A stretch of 9,926 nt of DNA. Origin: Gammaproteobacteria bacterium (lineage in GTDB: Bacteria; Pseudomonadota; Gammaproteobacteria; SZUA-152). A program made the position numbers and the translations under genes. The notes beneath the pieces were generated by a model. It did not search any database and was not told the DNA's origin. It saw only the letters and a list, made by a program, of their open reading frames with translations. Shown here one piece after another: positions 6,807 to 9,926 of this stretch (positions within the stretch are counted from its first letter, which is position 1; each line of letters opens with the position of its first letter). The DNA is taken from positions 1 through 9,926 of the forward strand of contig QIGJ01000296.1 in the NCBI GenBank assembly GCA_003229995.1. The letters are read 5' to 3'.

Positions 6807-8432
6807 TTAATCCAGTGGTTGTACCGAACCCGGTTTCACCTGCCCGTCGAAAGCTTTAACGATGGCCTGTACGGTTGCATCATTATTGATGGTGAACTCT
6901 GCCTGACTTTGACGGGCGTCGACACGCTCCTGTTGGCGCTCTGCCGGGGTTGCGGTGTTAGCACCTTCCAACACGATGTTGAGTGTCACGTTTTGTCCCA
7001 GGTGTTGCTCCAATGCCTTTGTCAAACCCTCTTCGCGGCTTTTGCTCAACAGATATTTATGGTTAGGCGACATGCTGAGCTGAAAACGGTTGCCATCCCG
7101 CTGGGTCAGGACACAGTTGGCGGCCAGTTGCAGCAACATGCCGGAGAGATTCATGGTGGCGACGATATTTTCCCAGTCATCGGGGGTAGTGGATGGAGGT
7201 GGTGTTGGCGTGACAGGTGCGGCCGTGTTTGTTAATGGTGCGGGTTGTGCCACACCGGGTCCGCCAGGAGCTGGGTTGGGGTGGTGGGGCGCGGTTTGTT
7301 GCACGGGAGTGGTTGCAACTGGCGTTGGTGCGGGTTGTGCGCTGGCATTGGCTGGGCGGAATGCCAGCATGCGCAGTAATACCATCTCGAAACCACCACG
7401 GGCGTCCGGTGCCAGCGGCAGATCACGACGGCCGATAAGACCGATCTGGTAATAGAGCTGTACATCTTCAGGCGTCATTTTTTGCGCCAGTGCTACGATG
7501 GCTTCGCGGTCGCCGAGTCCGTCATCAATGGTATTGGGGGCACTCTGTGCCAGGGCAACGCGATGCAGGGTGGATATCAGCTCTGCCAGTACGCCCGCAA
7601 AATCCGGGCTGTGTTGTGCTAGTTCAGCGATACGGGCCAGCAGGCCGGGCGCATCGTTGGCCACCAGCAGGTTGAGCAGATCGATGACGTGGTCTTGTTC
7701 GATAGAGCCCAGCATGGCACGTACATCCGGTTCGCTCACCTTGCCACTGCCGTAGGCGATGGCCTGATCCAGCAGGCTGAGTGCATCACGCATGGAACCG
7801 TCAGCAGCGCGGGAAATCAATGCCAGTGCGGCGGTTTCAAAGTCGATTTTTTCGTCACCCAGTACCTGTTCCAGGTGGCCGCGAATCTGTTCTATCGGCA
7901 GGCGTTTGAGATTGAACTGCAAACAACGGGAAAGAATGGTGACTGGCAATTTTTGCGGATCAGTGGTGGCCAGCAGGAATTTGACGTGGGGTGGTGGTTC
8001 TTCCAGGGTTTTCAACAGCGCATTAAAACTGTGGTTGGAGAACATGTGTACCTCATCAATGAGGTACACCTTGTAGCGGCCACGGGTGGGCGCGTATTGC
8101 ACGTTTTCCAGCAGCTCGCGGGTTTCGTCTACTTTGGTGCGTGAGGCGGCATCCACCTCGATCAAATCCACGAAACGGCCTTCGGTGATTTCGGTGCAGG
8201 CTGAGCATTCGCCACAAGGTGTGGAGCTGATGCCTTTTTCGCAGTTCAGAGATTTGGCGAGAATACGCGCAATCGTGGTCTTGCCCACGCCACGGGTGCC
8301 CGTAAACAGGAAGGCATGGTGCAAACGGTCATTATCCAGCGCGTTCACCAGTGCTTTGAGCACATGCTCCTGGCCCACCAGTTCAGTGAAAGTACGGGGA
8401 CGCCATTTTCGTGCAAGGACTTGGTAGCTCAT
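6807..8432 (-). CDS. dnaX: DNA polymerase III subunits tau/gamma (DnaX)
   Basis: A 541-residue clamp-loader ATPase that loads the beta clamp and, as tau, ties polymerase cores to the DnaB helicase. AAA+ features are complete: Walker A GTRGVGKTT (45-53), zinc cysteines 64/73/76/79, Walker B VYLIDE (122-127), and arginine-finger SRC (168-170). Domain III (about 225-370) is followed by a Pro/Ala/Thr-rich linker (about 372-425). The C-terminal alpha-binding domain V starts near DDWENIV and ends near FDGQVKPGSVQPLD, lining up with the E. coli tau terminus. It is shorter than E. coli tau (643) mainly in the linker and domain IV. No canonical A-AAA-AAG slippery heptamer was found near the linker. 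The start ATG has no strong Shine-Dalgarno. A MITE-like palindrome ends 33 bases upstream. The usual downstream ybaB-recR are absent; a glcF-like gene follows. Confidence 0.98.
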   Translation of the reverse strand: MSYQVLARKWRPRTFTELVGQEHVLKALVNALDNDRLHHAFLFTGTRGVGKTTIARILAKSLNCEKGISSTPCGECSACTEITEGRFVDLIEVDAASRTKVDETRELLENVQYAPTRGRYKVYLIDEVHMFSNHSFNALLKTLEEPPPHVKFLLATTDPQKLPVTILSRCLQFNLKRLPIEQIRGHLEQVLGDEKIDFETAALALISRAADGSMRDALSLLDQAIAYGSGKVSEPDVRAMLGSIEQDHVIDLLNLLVANDAPGLLARIAELAQHSPDFAGVLAELISTLHRVALAQSAPNTIDDGLGDREAIVALAQKMTPEDVQLYYQIGLIGRRDLPLAPDARGGFEMVLLRMLAFRPANASAQPAPTPVATTPVQQTAPHHPNPAPGGPGVAQPAPLTNTAAPVTPTPPPSTTPDDWENIVATMNLSGMLLQLAANCVLTQRDGNRFQLSMSPNHKYLLSKSREEGLTKALEQHLGQNVTLNIVLEGANTATPAERQQERVDARQSQAEFTINNDATVQAIVKAFDGQVKPGSVQPLD

Positions 8433-8465
8433 GTTTTTTTGGGTTCTGATGTGGTTGAAAGACTA

Positions 8466-8626
8466 GGAAGCTGTCCGAGAATGAAAATCGTTGCGAGAGA
8501 AAGCCATTTTGAGTCCATTTTTTTGATCATTTGAGGCGAATATTGCGCATATTTAACGAAAATGATCCGAAAAATGGGCTCAAATGGATTTTTCGCAGTC
8601 GATTTTTTATTCTCGGACAGCCTTCC
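8466..8626. mobile_element. MITE-like palindromic element (about 161 bp) upstream of dnaX
   Basis: The two halves are imperfect reverse complements over roughly 65 bases each. The outer end GGAAG-CTGTCCGAGAAT (8466-8482) matches ATTCTCGGACAGCCTTCC (8609-8626) with one inserted base. Further blocks pair inward: AAAATCG (8484-8490) with CGATTTTTT, TTGAG before CCATTT (about 8508-8520) with AATGGGCTCAAATGG, and GATCATT (8525-8531) with AATGATC (8561-8567). The centre is AT-rich around a TTGCGCA core. Size, symmetry and lack of coding content fit a non-autonomous element. It shares no end sequence with the palindrome at 1589-1727. No target duplication is clear. As RNA it could form a long hairpin in the dnaX leader. 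Confidence 0.72.
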
Positions 8627-8750
8627 GGGCATTGTAGCTGCGATTGGGTGCGAGAGGGTAGTATTTTAGCTGTGGGGTCAGGCAATCAGATTTAATAACG
8701 ATGTTACGCAGGCCTCAGCCAGACACACACATGAAAACAGGGTAATTCAT

Positions 8751-8780
8751 TTGATTCAATATCAATACTTGCATTATAGT
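8751..8780 (+). promoter_or_regulatory. Promoter of the arsR–efflux operon
   Basis: A -35-like TTGATT at 8751-8756 and a -10-like TATAGT at 8775-8780 are separated by 18 bases. The expected transcription start, about seven bases past the -10, falls on or beside the ATG at 8787, which suggests a leaderless or nearly leaderless mRNA. The -10 lies inside the inverted repeat described as operator, so repressor binding would block polymerase. Confidence 0.55.
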
Positions 8781-8788
8781 GCAAGTAT
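8765..8788 (+). promoter_or_regulatory. ArsR-family operator (perfect inverted repeat)
   Basis: ATACTTGCA at 8765-8773 and TGCAAGTAT at 8780-8788 are exact reverse complements around a six-base spacer. The 24-bp footprint and position match operators of ArsR/SmtB repressors. It covers the -10 box, and its last two bases are the A and T of the arsR start codon, predicting tight autoregulation. Confidence 0.75.
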
Positions 8789-9185
8789 GCAAATAATTAT
8801 CCAGGCAGAAGTCATTTTTCAAGCGTTAGCCGATAAAACCCGATTACGGATCATCCGTTTGATGAGAGTGACGGGTGAAGAATCCTGTTTGTGCGAGCTG
8901 GTTGATAGCCTGCTCGAACCTCCCTATAAACTTTCCCGCCACCTGAAAATTTTGCGTCAGGCAGGATTGTTGCTGTCCCAAAAAGAAGGGCGCTGGGTCT
9001 ATCATCGTCTGGTGAGTGAACCCGCATACTTGGAACAGCTATACGCCACCGTGCAGGCGCTTCCCGATCCAAATGAAATCTATAGCAAAGATTTACACCG
9101 TTTTCATCAACGATTGTGCTTGCGCGAAGGCAGGCGTTGTCGGGTCGGCATCCAGTCTGAAATGTTCAAGACTGAGGCCGGATAG
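8787..9185 (+). CDS. arsR: ArsR/SmtB-family metal(loid)-responsive repressor
   Basis: A 132-residue winged-helix repressor: AEVIFQALADKTRLRIIRLM (7-26), recognition-helix region YKLSRHLKILRQAGLL (47-62), and wing LSQKEGRWVYHRL (63-75). A Cys-x-Cys motif in alpha-3 (ESCLCELVDSL, Cys34/Cys36) is like the ELCVCDL As(III) site of ArsR. Two more cysteines lie in the C-terminal extension (RLCLREGRRCRVG, Cys111/Cys118). Metal binding should release the protein from the operator. ATG 8787 is chosen because it gives the normal family N-terminus; the frame opens earlier at TTG 8751, but that overlaps the predicted -35. No Shine-Dalgarno precedes 8787, in line with a leaderless start. The downstream exporter starts two bases after the stop. 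The effector could be As(III)/Sb(III) or a soft divalent metal; the exporter partner argues for a divalent cation. Confidence 0.93.
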   Translation: MQIIIQAEVIFQALADKTRLRIIRLMRVTGEESCLCELVDSLLEPPYKLSRHLKILRQAGLLLSQKEGRWVYHRLVSEPAYLEQLYATVQALPDPNEIYSKDLHRFHQRLCLREGRRCRVGIQSEMFKTEAG

Positions 9186-9187
9186 CG

Positions 9188-9802
9188 ATGTCCAGTTGTG
9201 GCTGCGACATTGAGATAAAAAACAAAGAGCAACACCGTGTGCTTATCTTGTTACTGGCCATTAACGGTGTCATGTTTATTGTAGAAATTGTTGCCGGAAT
9301 TATTGCGGACTCAACAGCACTGATTGCGGATTCGTTGGATATGCTGGCCGATGCAACGGCTTATGCCATTGGTCTCTACGCAGTGGGGCGGAGTCTGCTT
9401 GTCAAGGCAAAGGCGGCCTATTACAGTGGTGTTTTCCAGGTCGTGTTAGGGCTTGGGGTGTTGTTTGACATCGTGCATCGTGTTGTTGTTGGCAGTGAGC
9501 CGGAATCGATAATGATGATTATTATGGGCATAATGGCACTTATCGCCAACACGGTTTGCCTGATACTGATTTACAAACACCGCCAAGGCGAGGTGCATAT
9601 GCGAGCAAGCTGGATTTTTTCAAAAAACGATGTGATTGCTAATTCAGGTGTGATTAGTGGCGGATTTTTGGTTGCCTATACGGGTTCGTTTTATCCCGAT
9701 CTGTTTATTGGTTTAATCATTGCTGTCATTGTGATTAGAGGTGGTGTACATATTATCAAGGATGCCAATCGCGAAAAAGACCTGCAGGAGATGGCATCGT
9801 AA
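9188..9802 (+). CDS. Cation diffusion facilitator-type transporter, short form without C-terminal cytoplasmic domain
   Basis: A 204-residue membrane protein with a short Cys-containing N-terminus (MSSCGC) and about six hydrophobic segments (roughly 17-38, 40-66, 78-97, 108-128, 149-165, 168-188). TM2 carries ADSLDMLADA (47-56), which lines up with the CDF metal motif HxxxD as Asp51 and Asp55. In TM5 the usual HxxxD becomes FSKND, so only Asp148 remains. The C-terminal metal-sensing domain of canonical CDF proteins is missing, and the protein ends soon after TM6. CDF proteins export Zn, Cd, Co or Fe by proton antiport across the inner membrane; the altered site makes the ion uncertain. It starts two bases after arsR and is presumably translationally coupled to it and controlled by ArsR. 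Confidence 0.88.
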   Translation: MSSCGCDIEIKNKEQHRVLILLLAINGVMFIVEIVAGIIADSTALIADSLDMLADATAYAIGLYAVGRSLLVKAKAAYYSGVFQVVLGLGVLFDIVHRVVVGSEPESIMMIIMGIMALIANTVCLILIYKHRQGEVHMRASWIFSKNDVIANSGVISGGFLVAYTGSFYPDLFIGLIIAVIVIRGGVHIIKDANREKDLQEMAS

Positions 9803-9813
9803 TTATGTGTCGA

Positions 9814-9826
9814 CGCATCAAATGCG
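9814..9826 (+). other. Small inverted repeat after the transporter gene
   Basis: CGCAT and ATGCG form a 5-bp stem with a CAA loop, 11 bases after the stop. No T-run follows, so it is at most a weak end-of-transcript hairpin. Confidence 0.2.
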
Positions 9827-9841
9827 CCAAGGAAAGATTTC

Positions 9842-9871
9842 GGGGTCAGGTCTTGAGTTTTGAACCTGTCT
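9842..9871. other. Possible left-end sequence of the RAYT-type element
   Basis: The segment GGGGTCAGGTCTTGAG followed by TTTTGAACCTGTC includes an imperfect inverted repeat (CAGGT against ACCTG, 9847-9867). Its position 17 to 46 bases ahead of the transposase start suggests an element end or leader hairpin. A GGGGTCAGG copy also occurs at 8674-8682, before arsR, but a shared 9-mer alone is not evidence of a bounded element. Confidence 0.3.
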
Positions 9872-9887
9872 TTATTATTGTTTAACC

Positions 9888-9926
9888 ATGAGTCGCCCAT
9901 TACGTATAAAGTTTTCCGGAACCTTG
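9888..9926 (+). CDS. IS200-like Y1 transposase / REP-associated tyrosine transposase (RAYT), 3' truncated by the window
   Basis: Only 13 codons are visible, MSRPLRIKFSGTL, which match the highly conserved start of the REP-associated tyrosine transposase group (typically M-x-R-P-L-R-I-x-x-x-G). The frame is open to the window edge. The upstream sequence GGGGTCAGGTCTTGAG (9842-9857), followed by TTTTGAAC, is of the kind I remember in front of such genes, but this is memory, not a search. These single-strand DNA transposases of the HUH superfamily use one catalytic Tyr, which lies beyond the window. No Shine-Dalgarno is evident. Confidence 0.75.
   Translation, partial: MSRPLRIKFSGTL

Larger units (their letters stand above)
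8433..8786. other. Divergent intergenic region between dnaX and arsR
   Basis: These 354 bases hold the MITE-like palindrome next to dnaX (8466-8626), a stretch with no recognised feature (8627-8750), and the arsR promoter/operator (8751-8788). The native dnaX promoter was either replaced by the element or lies beyond it, so that dnaX would be transcribed through the palindrome. A minus-strand open frame across the element (8429-8632) is not regarded as a gene. Confidence 0.5.

Noticed and set aside
7478..7483. Run of six A on the dnaX coding strand as a slippage site for gamma
   Set aside because: A +1 slip would stop at once near codon 317, inside domain III, giving a product shorter than functional gamma, and the heptamer does not fit the X-XXY-YYZ pattern.
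7090..7755. Several plus-strand frames opposite dnaX
   Set aside because: They are shadows of the GC-rich Pro/Ala linker and domain III of dnaX, with no recognisable domains.
8429..8632. Minus-strand 67-codon frame across the second palindromic element
   Set aside because: It coincides with the MITE-like arms and runs into the dnaX start; such frames are often annotated as hypothetical proteins but the sequence is explained by the repeat.
8674..9850. GGGGTCAGG at 8674-8682 and 9842-9850 as borders of a mobile arsR–efflux cassette
   Set aside because: A 9-mer match is not significant at this length and the following bases do not align.

Overview
The window looks like a gammaproteobacterial chromosome segment. 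A YhfA-type OsmC gene lies near coq7, a pairing that recalls the crp/vfr–osmC–speD–coq7 neighbourhood of Pseudomonas as I remember it. There is also a full-length tau-type DnaX, a GlcF-type iron-sulfur subunit and a metal-response cassette. Genus cannot be assigned from what is visible.

Layout. (1) 1-1446: the end of a YhfA-like OsmC gene, then a VOC/glyoxalase-fold gene three bases later on the same strand, both converging on coq7 (ubiquinone hydroxylase, minus strand). (2) 1447-1741: the coq7 upstream region, holding a 139-bp palindromic MITE-like element. (3) 1742-5037: a minus-strand module of an animal-type haem peroxidase gene followed by a gene for an exported DoxX-like membrane protein. 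These two genes are AT-richer than coq7 and dnaX and are bordered by long structured intergenic DNA, so they look like an accessory insertion. (4) 5515-8432: dnaX followed by a glcF-like gene on the minus strand, without the usual ybaB-recR after dnaX or glcDE beside glcF. (5) 8433-8786: a divergent intergenic region with a second, unrelated MITE-like palindrome (about 161 bp) immediately upstream of dnaX, and an ArsR operator/promoter. (6) 8787-9802: an arsR–cation-efflux operon. (7) 9888-9926: the first 13 codons of an IS200-like Y1 (REP-associated) transposase, cut by the window edge.

How the genes may work together. OsmC and VOC are probably small detoxification proteins. Coq7 serves respiratory quinone synthesis. 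The peroxidase and the DoxX-like protein may form a redox unit acting on an oxidant or halide/pseudohalide substrate; this is inference from adjacency only. ArsR most likely represses itself and the downstream CDF-type exporter through a perfect inverted repeat that covers the -10 element and reaches the start codon. No defence system, CRISPR array, rRNA or tRNA gene was seen. The most novel material is the peroxidase/duplicated-DoxX pair with its structured intergenic DNA, the ArsR operator architecture, and the two palindromic elements.
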